NCBI GenBank assembly: GCA_018303105.1
Contig: JAGVYU010000014.1
Span: forward strand, 1 to 35,656
Reading direction: 5' to 3'
From: Candidatus Woesearchaeota archaeon
Lineage (GTDB): Archaea > Nanobdellota > Nanobdellia > Woesearchaeales > JAGVYU01
DNA: 35,656 bases
Below are positions 9,027-18,368 of the stretch, one piece after another. The notes beneath the pieces are model-generated. The model had not been told where the DNA came from and did no database searches. It was given only the letters and a program-made list of their open reading frames with translations. The translations under genes and the position numbers were made by a program. Positions within the stretch are counted from its first letter, which is position 1; each line of letters starts with the position of its first letter.

Positions 9027-9785
9027 CTAGTATACTTGAAGAACCTTTCGTAAGAGCATGCTAAAGAGGATGGACAAAATAATATACGTACCGAGCCATC
9101 CGAGCTTCCATCCGAACAGATTGAGTGCGATGCGTTTTTCCTGCTGCACATTGACTTCCTTGATAACCGGGTCGGAATAGCGTTGCTGGGGTGCCACATA
9201 CTGTTCTGAAGAGAGGGTAATCTCCTTTACTACACTCCGGCCATCCACATCGAATTGGATCAAGTAATCTCCCGCATCGCCTTGCAGCGTCCACCGTGCG
9301 CTCCCACCACTGGCTTGTTGGTTAGGTTCACTGAGGATGGTCAAGTATTCGCTAACTAGCGTGATATTCCCCGAAAAATCAGGGGTAGTCTGTGCAACAA
9401 CAGTAAATGGAGTCCCCGGCTGCAGGGGTTCATACGCTAATGTTGCGTTCATCCATCCAAAGAGGATGATGATGGGAATGAATGTGAAGATCATGGAGCG
9501 AAAGCTCTGCATCATGTACTTCATGTTAAGCTCCATCGCGCGTTTGTTGATTTCCATCATCTTCTGCGGATTGTCGCGATGTTTTTTGATCTCCTGCTGC
9601 GCGCTTTTGAGATCCGTACGCAGCTGTTTCATGAGCACTTGATCTGTCGTGTATTTGTAAATAACAGTAATAATGAGTGTTATGAGAAAGCTGAGAATAA
9701 CGACCGCCCAGAAGAGTCCAAGCACAAGGAGTGGCTTGAGTACAGGGTCAAGGAAGGAATACCATACCATGCGATCACTCAACAA
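9027..9785 (-). CDS. DUF106 (EMC3/Oxa1-superfamily) membrane protein with large extracytoplasmic insertion
   Basis: Position after SecY; TM-coiled-coil (LKSAQQEIKKHRDNPQKMMEINKRAMELNMKYM)-TM architecture typical of archaeal DUF106; about 100-aa hydrophilic segment before the last TM. Confidence 0.88.
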   Translation of the reverse strand: MLSDRMVWYSFLDPVLKPLLVLGLFWAVVILSFLITLIITVIYKYTTDQVLMKQLRTDLKSAQQEIKKHRDNPQKMMEINKRAMELNMKYMMQSFRSMIFTFIPIIILFGWMNATLAYEPLQPGTPFTVVAQTTPDFSGNITLVSEYLTILSEPNQQASGGSARWTLQGDAGDYLIQFDVDGRSVVKEITLSSEQYVAPQQRYSDPVIKEVNVQQEKRIALNLFGWKLGWLGTYIILSILFSMLLRKVLQVY

Positions 9786-11205
9786 ACTTGCGCATCATGG
9801 GATGCATATCCATCATGTGCTGGCGGGCAATGTCTTCATACAGTCGATAGATGATCATGACCGTGAGCAGGATTCCTGTTCCGCGTGAGAGCGCTCCGGA
9901 AAGATCTGCGGTTGCTGATAAAAATCCAACAAGCGCCCCGCCCATTATCGTAAGGGGCATAATGTATCTGCTCAGGAGCCGTTCGAGCACGCGCTCATCT
10001 TTTCTGAATCCGGGAATTTGAAGTCCGGATGCCATCATCTGCTTTGCCTGTGATCGCGCATCCATGCCTGCAGTTTGAACCCAGAATACTGAGAAGATGA
10101 CAGCTCCCACAATCATGATGAGGAGGTATCCCAAAGCTACCCAGAACAATCCCCAATTCAATGATCCTGTGATCGCGCTCCGCATAATATCCGGTGGATT
10201 GACCCATTGCACCATGCCATATCCGGAATTCACGCTATTGACCATGCCAAAGATATATTTTGAAATGAAAAATGTCACTCCAGCCTCAATTGCGCGGTCC
10301 TCAACGAATTTCTGGAGAAGGGATGCCCAGAGCTGGATGTTTGCGAGCAGCGCAGCGACAAGAATGACGGGCATATTTGACGTATAAATAAAGGAAAGGG
10401 GCCAACGAATGCCGTGGCCTCGCACGCGTCCGAAGGACAGTGGAATCTCAATCTTCATGGCCATTCCGTAAATGGAGACAACAAAGACAAGTACGGTCGC
10501 GATGACAGCTGACATCATGATAAACGCGGTCTGAGGGTCGCCTGCCGCGAGACTCTGAAAGAGCGCGGGAATAGCGCCCGTGGCGATTCCCGGATTTGTG
10601 GGTGAGGGCAAGGGACTGAGCGCGCGAACCGCGATTTCCTCAGAGACTCCCGCTGCAATGAAGAGGCTGATTCCAGAGCCAAATCCCCACTTGGATACGA
10701 CCTCATCCATGAACATCACGAGCACGCCGCCTAAAAAGATTTGAAACACGAGCATGAGTTGAAGCTCAAAATAAAGGGGAGTTCCTATAAACTGCGTTTC
10801 CGGAGCGAGTCCTCCTAAAAATACATAGATACATGCCTCAAAAACGATGAAAAATATCGACAACAGCTTCTGAACGCCTTGGAACTTCCGCTTGCCTTCA
10901 TGAGAGTTGAGGTCGAATTTTACGATGCCGGACCCATTCAGCAATTGCAATACGATGGATGCCGTAACGAGCGGCCCAATTCCGAGGCTGACAATGGAAC
11001 CAAACTTTGCCGCAACGATAACGGAGAGAAATTCAAATTGCTGCAGCGCGTTTGCGCCTAATCCAAACAAGGGGATGAGCCCCAGCACATAGAAAAGCAC
11101 GAGAATAATCAGGGTCCATTTTGCTTTTTCCTTGAACGAAAGCTTGCGCTGGCTGGGTCCCGCAATCGCAGGAAGATTATCAATGATCGTGGTAAATATT
11201 CCCAT
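9775..11205 (-). CDS. secY: Preprotein translocase subunit SecY
   Basis: 476-aa polytopic protein, Sec61alpha/SecY motifs (RGTGILLTVMIIYRLYEDI), follows L15. Confidence 0.97.
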   Translation of the reverse strand: MGIFTTIIDNLPAIAGPSQRKLSFKEKAKWTLIILVLFYVLGLIPLFGLGANALQQFEFLSVIVAAKFGSIVSLGIGPLVTASIVLQLLNGSGIVKFDLNSHEGKRKFQGVQKLLSIFFIVFEACIYVFLGGLAPETQFIGTPLYFELQLMLVFQIFLGGVLVMFMDEVVSKWGFGSGISLFIAAGVSEEIAVRALSPLPSPTNPGIATGAIPALFQSLAAGDPQTAFIMMSAVIATVLVFVVSIYGMAMKIEIPLSFGRVRGHGIRWPLSFIYTSNMPVILVAALLANIQLWASLLQKFVEDRAIEAGVTFFISKYIFGMVNSVNSGYGMVQWVNPPDIMRSAITGSLNWGLFWVALGYLLIMIVGAVIFSVFWVQTAGMDARSQAKQMMASGLQIPGFRKDERVLERLLSRYIMPLTIMGGALVGFLSATADLSGALSRGTGILLTVMIIYRLYEDIARQHMMDMHPMMRKFVE

Positions 11206-11215
11206 GGTTGTCGTG

Positions 11216-11662
11216 TTATGGCTTAAGCGTTACAGACCCTTTTGCTGCCTGAATTTTTTCAACGGCTTTCGAGGAAGCATACGCCACGCTGATCACATAT
11301 ACCCTCGTTACATTTCCTTGGCTCACAAGTTTTTGATATCCGGCGTTTTCCAGGTCAAGTTCAATCATGCCTTTATTGTCTTTAGCCAGTCCTTCCTTGA
11401 GAAGTTTGGGCGTAATTTGTTCCAATGTTTTAATGCTGATCTCTTGAATCTGGGGAGTAGGCCCCTGTTTTATGAAGCCGTGCTTGCCGAAATAATTGGG
11501 ATTATGCCATATGCTGGGTTTGCGGGCATCTCCCCTCTTTCCTGTTCCCGCATTGCCTCTCCCTCCCCGGTTTCCCGCGCCTCGGTGTTTCTTCATGGAT
11601 CCCCATCCGTGGGTTGTTCCGCCGCGCTGGCGCGTATTCTTTTTGCGTTTGTTCATAACCAT
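11216..11662 (-). CDS. rpl15: Ribosomal protein L15
   Basis: KNTRQRGGTTHGWGSMKKHRGAGNRGGRGNAGTGKRG. Confidence 0.96.
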   Translation of the reverse strand: MVMNKRKKNTRQRGGTTHGWGSMKKHRGAGNRGGRGNAGTGKRGDARKPSIWHNPNYFGKHGFIKQGPTPQIQEISIKTLEQITPKLLKEGLAKDNKGMIELDLENAGYQKLVSQGNVTRVYVISVAYASSKAVEKIQAAKGSVTLKP

Positions 11663-11663
11663 G

Positions 11664-12032
11664 TTACATCATCCGTTTGAGCAGGTCATTGATCGCGTCC
11701 TTGCGGTCACCGAGGGCTCCTCCGATCGTAAACGACTTTTTCACTCCCCTGTATCCATATCCTTTTCTGGGCGGATTGAGGCGGATCATGCGCTTTATTG
11801 TCCCATCAGGAAGCGTATCCGCGTGCTTAAGAAGCTCTTTTTTCACAGGCTCGCTGATTTCTCCCCACGTGATATAGTCTTTGGCTTTTTTCAGCATGCC
11901 TAACGATGTTGGCGTATTGGGAAGGATTACACACGCGTTCTTCCGGCGCAGGTTAAGTTTGGTCAGTGCGTCGAGAATGCGGTAGTCTACCCGAATGCCT
12001 CCTCGCACCCTCACAACGGCAAGTTCGCTCAT
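11664..12032 (-). CDS. rpl30: Ribosomal protein L30
   Basis: AVVRVRGGIRVDYRILDALTKLNLRRKNACVILPNTPTSLGMLKKAKDYITWGEI. Confidence 0.95.
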   Translation of the reverse strand: MSELAVVRVRGGIRVDYRILDALTKLNLRRKNACVILPNTPTSLGMLKKAKDYITWGEISEPVKKELLKHADTLPDGTIKRMIRLNPPRKGYGYRGVKKSFTIGGALGDRKDAINDLLKRMM

Positions 12033-12035
12033 GGA

Positions 12036-12875
12036 TTACTCCTCCCGCTTTCCTGCATCCACGGCAGGGCCTTCCACAATTCCTAATGATTGTACTTCCC
12101 GCTCACCATATTTCGTGCGGGTAAGGCTTTGCAATGCTTGAAAGCACGCTTTAATCGCATTCGTCTTTGTTTTCGTATGTCCGAGTGTTTTGGACCATGC
12201 ATCTTTGATTCCCGCAAAACGCAGAAGCTTCGCCATCTCAGGTTCAAGGACGAGCCCAGTTCCTTTTGGCGCAGGCATCAGTTTTACCCGAACACTGCCG
12301 CATTTTCCATTGACTGTAAACGGTAATGAGTGGGGTTCGCCGCATCCGCATTCCCAGCTGCCGCATCCCCTGACGATTTTGATGATGTGCAGTTTTGCAT
12401 TGCGAATGGCCTTTTCGCGGGCAGGTACGGTTTCTTTGCTTTTTCCGAGTCCTAATCCCACGTAGCCGTTGCGATTGCCAACGAGCGCGAATGTTGAGAA
12501 GCTGGGTTTGTTGCCCTCTTTTGTCTTCTTCTGTGTTTGCTTGAACACCCTGCGCTGGCCGCCCCCAAACTTTCCTTTAGACTGGCCAATGAGCAGAAGA
12601 TCCGTCTCTAATCCCGGAAGGAGCGCATCGACAATCTCGTACTCGAGGATTCTCTGGCCGCTTTCCAGGAGAGGATCGATGATGGTGATCCGACCTTCCT
12701 TGACCTGCTTGCCAAGAGAGGTTTTTGGCTTCCACGCCTCTTTATCAAACTGTCCCGGCTTCAGAACTACTGCGGGCTCTTCCTCTTTAATGATTTCAGG
12801 AAGGGGGCTCTCTTGCTCGATTTCCAGCGGTTTTTCTTCAACCGGTTCTTCAATTTCTTTTTGCTTCTTTGCCAT
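12036..12875 (-). CDS. rps5: Ribosomal protein S5 with acidic N-terminal extension
   Basis: GNRNGYVGLGLGKSKETVPAREKAIRNAKLHIIKIVRGCGSWECGCGEPHSLPF; about 55-aa Glu/Pro-rich extension at the N-terminus. Confidence 0.96.
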   Translation of the reverse strand: MAKKQKEIEEPVEEKPLEIEQESPLPEIIKEEEPAVVLKPGQFDKEAWKPKTSLGKQVKEGRITIIDPLLESGQRILEYEIVDALLPGLETDLLLIGQSKGKFGGGQRRVFKQTQKKTKEGNKPSFSTFALVGNRNGYVGLGLGKSKETVPAREKAIRNAKLHIIKIVRGCGSWECGCGEPHSLPFTVNGKCGSVRVKLMPAPKGTGLVLEPEMAKLLRFAGIKDAWSKTLGHTKTKTNAIKACFQALQSLTRTKYGEREVQSLGIVEGPAVDAGKREE

Positions 12876-13458
12876 TATGCACCTTGAGGATTTCAGCCTT
12901 CACCGCAGCGAACTGCGCGCTAATATTTTCAGGATCCACATGCTGACGCGCGTAGCCCGAAAATTGTTTGGCATATGCTGCCGTGTTTTCTTTGAGTGAG
13001 TGTGCGTAGTGTTGAATATGGTTTCCGTTGATTCGTGTGGGCGCAGGCAATATGTCCGGGGAATGGGGAATGGTAAGGCCGCCGTCGACAGCGCCCTGCA
13101 AAAGAGCGAAAAGTTTGTTTCCCTTATTCTTTGTATAGATGCCCAAATCAAGAATCCCTGACGTAATCTGTTTGTCTTTTGCCTTGACGCCCAGAAGGAA
13201 CCCGGTTAAGTACGCGGCTGGAACATTTTTTGTGCTAAATCCCCAGCCGAGCTTGCGGAGCTCACGGGAATGGGCCTGTACACACACAACATCGCCCTGA
13301 GGCGCATACGTTATGATCTGAGCGTGCACGTACTTGAGACTTTTGCGTACGACAAGCCTCGGTTTTTCTGATAACAGGAGTCGTAAGCGTTTCCGATAAT
13401 TAGTTCTTCCCTGTCTTCTCCGCCTGAACGCTAATGTTTTGAGTTTTCCTTGCACCAT
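12850..13458 (-). CDS. rpl18: Ribosomal protein L18
   Basis: RRRRQGRTNYRKRLRLLLSEKPRLVVRKSLKYVHAQIITYAPQGD. Confidence 0.96.
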   Translation of the reverse strand: MVQGKLKTLAFRRRRQGRTNYRKRLRLLLSEKPRLVVRKSLKYVHAQIITYAPQGDVVCVQAHSRELRKLGWGFSTKNVPAAYLTGFLLGVKAKDKQITSGILDLGIYTKNKGNKLFALLQGAVDGGLTIPHSPDILPAPTRINGNHIQHYAHSLKENTAAYAKQFSGYARQHVDPENISAQFAAVKAEILKVHNGKEAKRN

Positions 13459-13460
13459 GA

Positions 13461-13916
13461 TTACTTCCTCGCTTGGATGAGCTCTCGCTCTTGGAGGTAA
13501 AGTTTAAGGTGTCGCACGCTCCTGAAGAAGCCGCCCTTTGCTTTCATATACACCTGCTGATATATTTGTGGAGTGATATACGAATGATCGCGGAGTGTTT
13601 TAAGCACGTCACGCTGCGCCCGAATCCTGTAAATCCATTCGCGTTTTTTCGGATTGCGGGTGTTTGCGGTTCCTTTTCTGCTGCCGTGGCTCCGTCGCTT
13701 TCCATGCCGCTTCTGATGCTGCGTGTGGCGCGCGCGCCCCCGGGAAATTCCACGCAGGGGTAATATCTTGATTGCCCCGGAGCGAATAAGGCCCTTAATA
13801 TCTGCCTTCGTGATGCTTTCCTTAATATCACTGAGCCGCTCAGTATCGAAGGAGACCTTTTTCCGCGATCGCTTCGCAACGCTCGCCGCGAGTCGTTTTT
13901 GTACGTTGAGTTTCAT
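13461..13916 (-). CDS. rpl19e: Ribosomal protein L19e
   Basis: MKLNVQKRLAASVAKRSRKKVSFDTERLSDIKESITKADIKGLIRSGAI. Confidence 0.96.
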   Translation of the reverse strand: MKLNVQKRLAASVAKRSRKKVSFDTERLSDIKESITKADIKGLIRSGAIKILPLRGISRGRARHTQHQKRHGKRRSHGSRKGTANTRNPKKREWIYRIRAQRDVLKTLRDHSYITPQIYQQVYMKAKGGFFRSVRHLKLYLQERELIQARK

Positions 13917-13923
13917 GGGGGCA

Positions 13924-14490
13924 TCACTGTGTGTGGATCAATGCCTGATCCATTTTCTTCTTTTCTTCCCTCTTTTGCTCTTCTGCCGTAAGGGTTTCAG
14001 CGAGCTCTTCTGGCTTCTTGCTTTTGGTTTCTTTCTTTTTCTTTTCTTTCGAGCTCTGTTTTTGCTGCTTGAGCTGCCTGCGCTCTGAAAGATAGGCGTG
14101 TTGCCGCTCAATGTATGCTAAGGGATTGCGAATGTTGAGTACAGGGATATTCATCTCCTTTGCTTTGGAGAGCAATTCGATCTTTCTGCGAATTCCCACG
14201 GTGCGCCCGATCATGATCCCTTGTCCTTTCTTAACGGCTTGAAGTTCATGCAGCGTGTGAATGCGCACGGGAATTAAGCCTTCGCTGCTGAGCCCACGCA
14301 CCGCACGGGGCGCTTTATATCCGATGGAGGGCATTTTGCGGTATCCGTATCTGCGCACGCGCATTTTAGAGTCTGATCCCTGAGGCCTTCTCCAGCGCCA
14401 TTTGAGCTCTTTCTTCTTATGCGCGTCCTGCATGATGAACTCAGGTTTCTTAGCCTTCATTGATTTCCGCACTTCTAAGAGTCGTTTCAT
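13924..14490 (-). CDS. rpl32e: Ribosomal protein L32e with charged C-terminal tail
   Basis: KKKELKWRWRRPQGSDSKMRVRRYGYRKMPSIGYKAPRAVRGL; Lys/Glu-rich C-terminal tail. Confidence 0.95.
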   Translation of the reverse strand: MKRLLEVRKSMKAKKPEFIMQDAHKKKELKWRWRRPQGSDSKMRVRRYGYRKMPSIGYKAPRAVRGLSSEGLIPVRIHTLHELQAVKKGQGIMIGRTVGIRRKIELLSKAKEMNIPVLNIRNPLAYIERQHAYLSERRQLKQQKQSSKEKKKKETKSKKPEELAETLTAEEQKREEKKKMDQALIHTQ

Positions 14491-15035
14491 TTGATAGCTC
14501 TTCCGTCTTTATGAGTAATATAGATACCATCCTGGAACACACGTAAATCCTTGTTCGTAACCCTCGTCAATTGTTCGATCTCAGCGGCAACGTGTGACGT
14601 ATGCTCTTTGCTGATTCCCTCTACGATGACTTCCTGGCCATTGATTTTGACCGAGACATCATCCTGCAGGGAGAGAGTACGCGGGACTTTCTCTCCGAGG
14701 AAATTCTTGATGACGAACTCTTTTCCCGATATACTGACGTTCATGGGAAAATGTCCTGAACAGATCTTGAGTTTGTAGACATGTCCTTCAGTGACGCCCT
14801 TAAACATATTCTTGATATGGGCTTGGCACGTCGCCAGGAGGCGGCGCTCTCGCTTTGTGTTTCGCTTGGCAGCAAGCACAATCTCCTGTCCTTGCAGCGT
14901 TATCGCATACCCGGGATGGTACATGGTTCTCGTGACCTCTCCCTTTTTGCCTTTGATTTTGACAATGCCATGATCTACAGAAACATTGATCCCCTGAGGG
15001 ATCTCCAAGGCGTATGTGATCTCGTTCTTTGCCAT
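14487..15035 (-). CDS. rpl6: Ribosomal protein L6
   Basis: Archaeal L6 sequence (IPQGINVSVDHGIVKIKGKKGEVTR), syntenic position. Confidence 0.95.
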   Translation of the reverse strand: MAKNEITYALEIPQGINVSVDHGIVKIKGKKGEVTRTMYHPGYAITLQGQEIVLAAKRNTKRERRLLATCQAHIKNMFKGVTEGHVYKLKICSGHFPMNVSISGKEFVIKNFLGEKVPRTLSLQDDVSVKINGQEVIVEGISKEHTSHVAAEIEQLTRVTNKDLRVFQDGIYITHKDGRAIK

Positions 15036-15036
15036 G

Positions 15037-15429
15037 TTAATAACAATATGCGAGCAAGCGTCCTCCTACATGCTGTTCTTTCGCCTGTGTGTGTGTCATA
15101 ATTCCTTTCGGGGTGGATACGATGAGGATTCCGAATCCTTTTGCGAGCAGGTACCGTTTCTCGAATTTGGCATATTCATTCGCCTTAACGGCAAATCGCG
15201 GTTTTACAGATCCGCACTTGTTAATGCGGCCGATGAGTGCAACGTCTACATAATTTCCCTTGCTATCATTCGTCTCCTGATATGCACCGAGATAGTGATG
15301 GTCTTGGAGTACTCCTAGGACATTTTTTATCATGCCAGATGCAGGGAAGAGCACACATGTGGGCTTGCCTTGGCGTTCACTGTTCAAGATCTTGGAAAGC
15401 GCATTTGCCAATGGATCGTTTATCGTCAT
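15037..15429 (-). CDS. rps8: Ribosomal protein S8
   Basis: DPLANALSKILNSERQGKPTCVLFPASGMIKNVLGVLQDHHYLG. Confidence 0.96.
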   Translation of the reverse strand: MTINDPLANALSKILNSERQGKPTCVLFPASGMIKNVLGVLQDHHYLGAYQETNDSKGNYVDVALIGRINKCGSVKPRFAVKANEYAKFEKRYLLAKGFGILIVSTPKGIMTHTQAKEQHVGGRLLAYCY

Positions 15430-15438
15430 TGATTCACC

Positions 15439-15669
15439 TTAGCTATATTTTTTAAATCCGATGCTCGTTGCAATGTCCCGAAAGCACTGCCTGCACAGGT
15501 CAAGTCCGTAGCTGGAGATATGCGCCTGGTGTCTTCCACAGCGCCGGCAGCTTTTATTCGAGATTCCACAACTGCGCTCTTTTTTCGCGTTGTGCTTCAT
15601 AAACTTCTTGAGCTTGACGGGCTTTGCTTTCAGTTGCTTGAACGCTTTACGGTAGTTGCTTACGGTCAT
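15439..15669 (-). CDS. rps14: Ribosomal protein S14 (zinc-type) with N-terminal extension
   Basis: [43 protein letters not shown]; start overlaps the L5 stop as ATGA. Confidence 0.95.
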   Translation of the reverse strand: MTVSNYRKAFKQLKAKPVKLKKFMKHNAKKERSCGISNKSCRRCGRHQAHISSYGLDLCRQCFRDIATSIGFKKYS

Positions 15670-16178
15670 TCTTCACTCACCATAACATTGAATTGTTGTT
15701 GCATGAACGTGATCGCGTCATGCTGCGTAATTTGATGATGCTTGCTGATCTTCTGCGGGTGGATCTTTCTTCTTTTGACCCTGAATCCGGGGCGCTCCAG
15801 CGTAACGCATACCTCAAGTCCCATGACTTTTATTTTGGGATCATACGCAACCCCTGGGATGTCCACGTATTCATGGATGCCAAATGCGACATTCCCTGCG
15901 GAGTCGAACTGCGTAGGCTTGAGCTTGTTGTTTTTTGCCTGCAGAAGACGCTTCAGGAGTTCTTCCGCGGGTTTTTTACGCAGCGTAATCTTGCAGCCTA
16001 TAGGAAGCCCGGGCCGGAGCCCCCACGTGGGAATGCGCTTGTTCGTGAATGTTTTCACGGGTTCAATGCCCGTAATATTTTTAAGCAGGAGCACTCCTTT
16101 TTCTAACCGGGTCTGGTCTTTTCCCGCTCCAACATTGAGCGTTATTTTCTCGATGCGAATAGTTTTCATAGGGTTCAT
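15666..16178 (-). CDS. rpl5: Ribosomal protein L5
   Basis: [28 protein letters not shown]...; internal ATG at 16178 gives an ATGA overlap with the S4e stop, preferred to the track start at 16232. Confidence 0.94.
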   Translation of the reverse strand: MNPMKTIRIEKITLNVGAGKDQTRLEKGVLLLKNITGIEPVKTFTNKRIPTWGLRPGLPIGCKITLRKKPAEELLKRLLQAKNNKLKPTQFDSAGNVAFGIHEYVDIPGVAYDPKIKVMGLEVCVTLERPGFRVKRRKIHPQKISKHHQITQHDAITFMQQQFNVMVSEE

Positions 16179-16873
16179 GGCGTATGCACTGCGGTAACCG
16201 CAGGCTTCTTTGTTCCAATAACGAATGCGCATTTCTTCTGAGTTTCATACACCGTGCCGTCTTGGGACTTATAGAAGAGGCGTTGCCCTTCAAAGCGCTC
16301 AATCGTGCCAAGATCGCCTTTGTGCTGGCCGCTGATGAGCATGATCATAGCCCCTGGTGTAAACGGCAGGTGCTCGTGGATTGTGTTCTTGGGAAGCTCG
16401 AGGAGAAGCGAATCGTTAACCGCATACGCTCCTTTTTGGACGAGGATGTTTTTCGCGTCATAGAGGTTAAGTTGAGTGTGTTTCCCAACAAGGGTCTTTC
16501 CTATGATTTTGCAAACTTTCCGTTGCGTCTCCTGTTCTGAGATCGGAATGCAGATCAATGTTCCTTTTCGTGTGAGCGTAACGCGATAATGGAGTTTGCC
16601 TGAGGGGATGGAGAGCGTATCCATAAATCCAACAATGGTGTGCGGGTCTTTGCGTCTCCTGCCGTCAATGAGCACATCTGATTGTTGAAGAATATAGCGC
16701 ACTTCCTTCGCATTTGACGCGAGGTGAAGCACATCACGAAGTATCATTCCGAGAGGCATGCCGAGTGTGAGTCCGGATTGCCCGGGCTTTGGACGGACGA
16801 TGAATACTCTTGACTTGCGCTGCAGTGGCCAACTTTGAGGCGCGTGATGTCGTTTTAAGTGGTTTTTTACCAT
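16175..16873 (-). CDS. rps4e: Ribosomal protein S4e
   Basis: MVKNHLKRHHAPQSWPLQRKSRVFIVRPKPGQSGLTLGMPLGMILRDVL; start chosen at 16873 rather than 16933. Confidence 0.95.
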   Translation of the reverse strand: MVKNHLKRHHAPQSWPLQRKSRVFIVRPKPGQSGLTLGMPLGMILRDVLHLASNAKEVRYILQQSDVLIDGRRRKDPHTIVGFMDTLSIPSGKLHYRVTLTRKGTLICIPISEQETQRKVCKIIGKTLVGKHTQLNLYDAKNILVQKGAYAVNDSLLLELPKNTIHEHLPFTPGAMIMLISGQHKGDLGTIERFEGQRLFYKSQDGTVYETQKKCAFVIGTKKPAVTAVHTP

Positions 16874-16877
16874 AGGA

Positions 16878-17261
16878 TCAACTTCGTGTTCTTTCAATAA
16901 TGGCTTTACGGTATTTATCATCAAGGACCACATCCGTTAGCACGAGCTGGCTGGGATGTATTCCCCGAAGGGACTTCGTGCCATCTTTTTTTGTGAGGTC
17001 TATTCCCGTGATGAAGAGGAGGCTTTTCTTTGCGTTCACATGGTCAATTTTGCCCGTCTTCCCAGCGTGTGTTCCCCTCAGCACTTTCACAGTATCTCCA
17101 GTGCGTGCCCGGAGAGATCTGCGTTTGTGTTTTGTCCTGAGCTCCTTGGAGAGGTGTACGTTGAGGAACGCACCTCTCACGTGTAAGGGAGCATGTTTTC
17201 TATATAATCGCTGTTTGCGTGGCTTCTTGCTTGATTTCCAGTGAGATGAAAACGTTTTCAT
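16878..17261 (-). CDS. rpl24: Ribosomal protein L24
   Basis: KELRTKHKRRSLRARTGDTVKVLRGTHAGKTGKIDHVNAKKSLLFITGI (KOW motif). Confidence 0.95.
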   Translation of the reverse strand: MKTFSSHWKSSKKPRKQRLYRKHAPLHVRGAFLNVHLSKELRTKHKRRSLRARTGDTVKVLRGTHAGKTGKIDHVNAKKSLLFITGIDLTKKDGTKSLRGIHPSQLVLTDVVLDDKYRKAIIERTRS

Positions 17262-17659
17262 ACGATAATCCCCGCCAGCTTGGCAATGCCCGGGTAGCGT
17301 TGTGTCGCTTCTTTTGCAATCGCTCCCTTGAAGATCGTGCCTTTTGGATTTCCTTTGTCATCTTTGAGGACGACAGCAGCATTGTCCTCGAACTTGATGC
17401 GCGTTCCGTCTGGCCTTCGGTATTCCTTTTTTTGACGCACGATCACTGCGAGCACAACCTCTTTGCGCATCTCGGGCTTTCCCTTTTTCACGGCTGCGAG
17501 CACCATGTCTCCGACGCCTGCAGCGGGGCTTTTTCCCTTGCGTGTCTTGTGCAGCTTTACGGATGTAATCTTCAGCAGTTTTGCCCCTGAATTATCGCAG
17601 GTTTCTATATGCGCTCCAACCGGAAGGCTCTTGACAATGTGGGATCGTACTGCCTGCAT
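17258..17659 (-). CDS. rpl14: Ribosomal protein L14
   Basis: LPVGAHIETCDNSGAKLLKITSVKLHKTRKGKSPAAGVGDMVLAAVKKGKPEMRKEV. Confidence 0.97.
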   Translation of the reverse strand: MQAVRSHIVKSLPVGAHIETCDNSGAKLLKITSVKLHKTRKGKSPAAGVGDMVLAAVKKGKPEMRKEVVLAVIVRQKKEYRRPDGTRIKFEDNAAVVLKDDKGNPKGTIFKGAIAKEATQRYPGIAKLAGIIV

Positions 17660-17661
17660 GG

Positions 17662-18063
17662 TTATTCACCTTTTTGGCGCGCTTCCTCTTCTTGCAGCGC
17701 CTCGAGTTTTTCGTGGTAGCGTACATCCTCTCCTTTTTTCTGCAGGATTACGAATTTTTTTGTCTTGCTGAGGGGTCTGCACTCGGTAATAATCACAACA
17801 TCCCCTTTTTTGGCCCCGATGCAACTGGGATTGTGCACCCTGAGCCGTGTTTTCCTGTTCTCGAAGCGCTCGAATTTTGGAACGTAGCGCTTGCGCGTCC
17901 ATTCCACCGTAGCAGTGTTGTGCACATCCTGGCCAACGACGGTTCCCGAAAACATTCTTCCGCGAACGCTCAGGCAGCCATGAAAGGGGCATTTCTTGTC
18001 CGTGCACGTGCCGTGTGGCGCCTTGATTCCAAGTATTGTTTTTTGTGGTGTCATAATCTTCAT
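17662..18063 (-). CDS. rps17: Ribosomal protein S17
   Basis: CTDKKCPFHGCLSVRGRMFSGTVVGQDVHNTATVEWTRKRYVPKFERFE. Confidence 0.96.
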   Translation of the reverse strand: MKIMTPQKTILGIKAPHGTCTDKKCPFHGCLSVRGRMFSGTVVGQDVHNTATVEWTRKRYVPKFERFENRKTRLRVHNPSCIGAKKGDVVIITECRPLSKTKKFVILQKKGEDVRYHEKLEALQEEEARQKGE

Positions 18064-18368
18064 CGCATTTCAATCGTGTCTGCAGGGAATCCAATCTCAA
18101 CAAGGTACGCTTTTGCTTTCTCCTTGTGGTTGCCTTGCAGTTCGATATTTCCTTCTTTGACTGTTCCTCCGCACGCGAATTTGTTCTTGAGTTTCTTGCA
18201 CAGGTCTTTGATGTCGATCTCTTTGCTGTCGATGCCGTGGATCACGGTATACATCTTGCCAAATTTTTTGGCATCTGTCCTCACGATGATCTTTTGGCTC
18301 TCTTTTGCGATAGTCTCGCAGACACAGAGCTCCTTAGGGAGCCCACAGGTTGGGCAGATCGTACTCAT
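18060..18368 (-). CDS. Translation initiation factor aIF1 (SUI1)
   Basis: MSTICPTCGLPKELCVCETIAKESQKIIVRTDAKKFGKMYTVIHGID...CACGGT-type core (FACGGTVKEGNIELQGNH). Confidence 0.95.
   Translation of the reverse strand: MSTICPTCGLPKELCVCETIAKESQKIIVRTDAKKFGKMYTVIHGIDSKEIDIKDLCKKLKNKFACGGTVKEGNIELQGNHKEKAKAYLVEIGFPADTIEMR

Noticed and set aside
11132-11680. 182-aa plus-strand ORF
   Set aside because: Antisense shadow of SecY start and L15; low-quality sequence versus strongly conserved genes on the other strand.
15304-15313. GGAGTACTCC palindrome
   Set aside because: Lies inside the S8 coding sequence; short palindrome with no promoter context.
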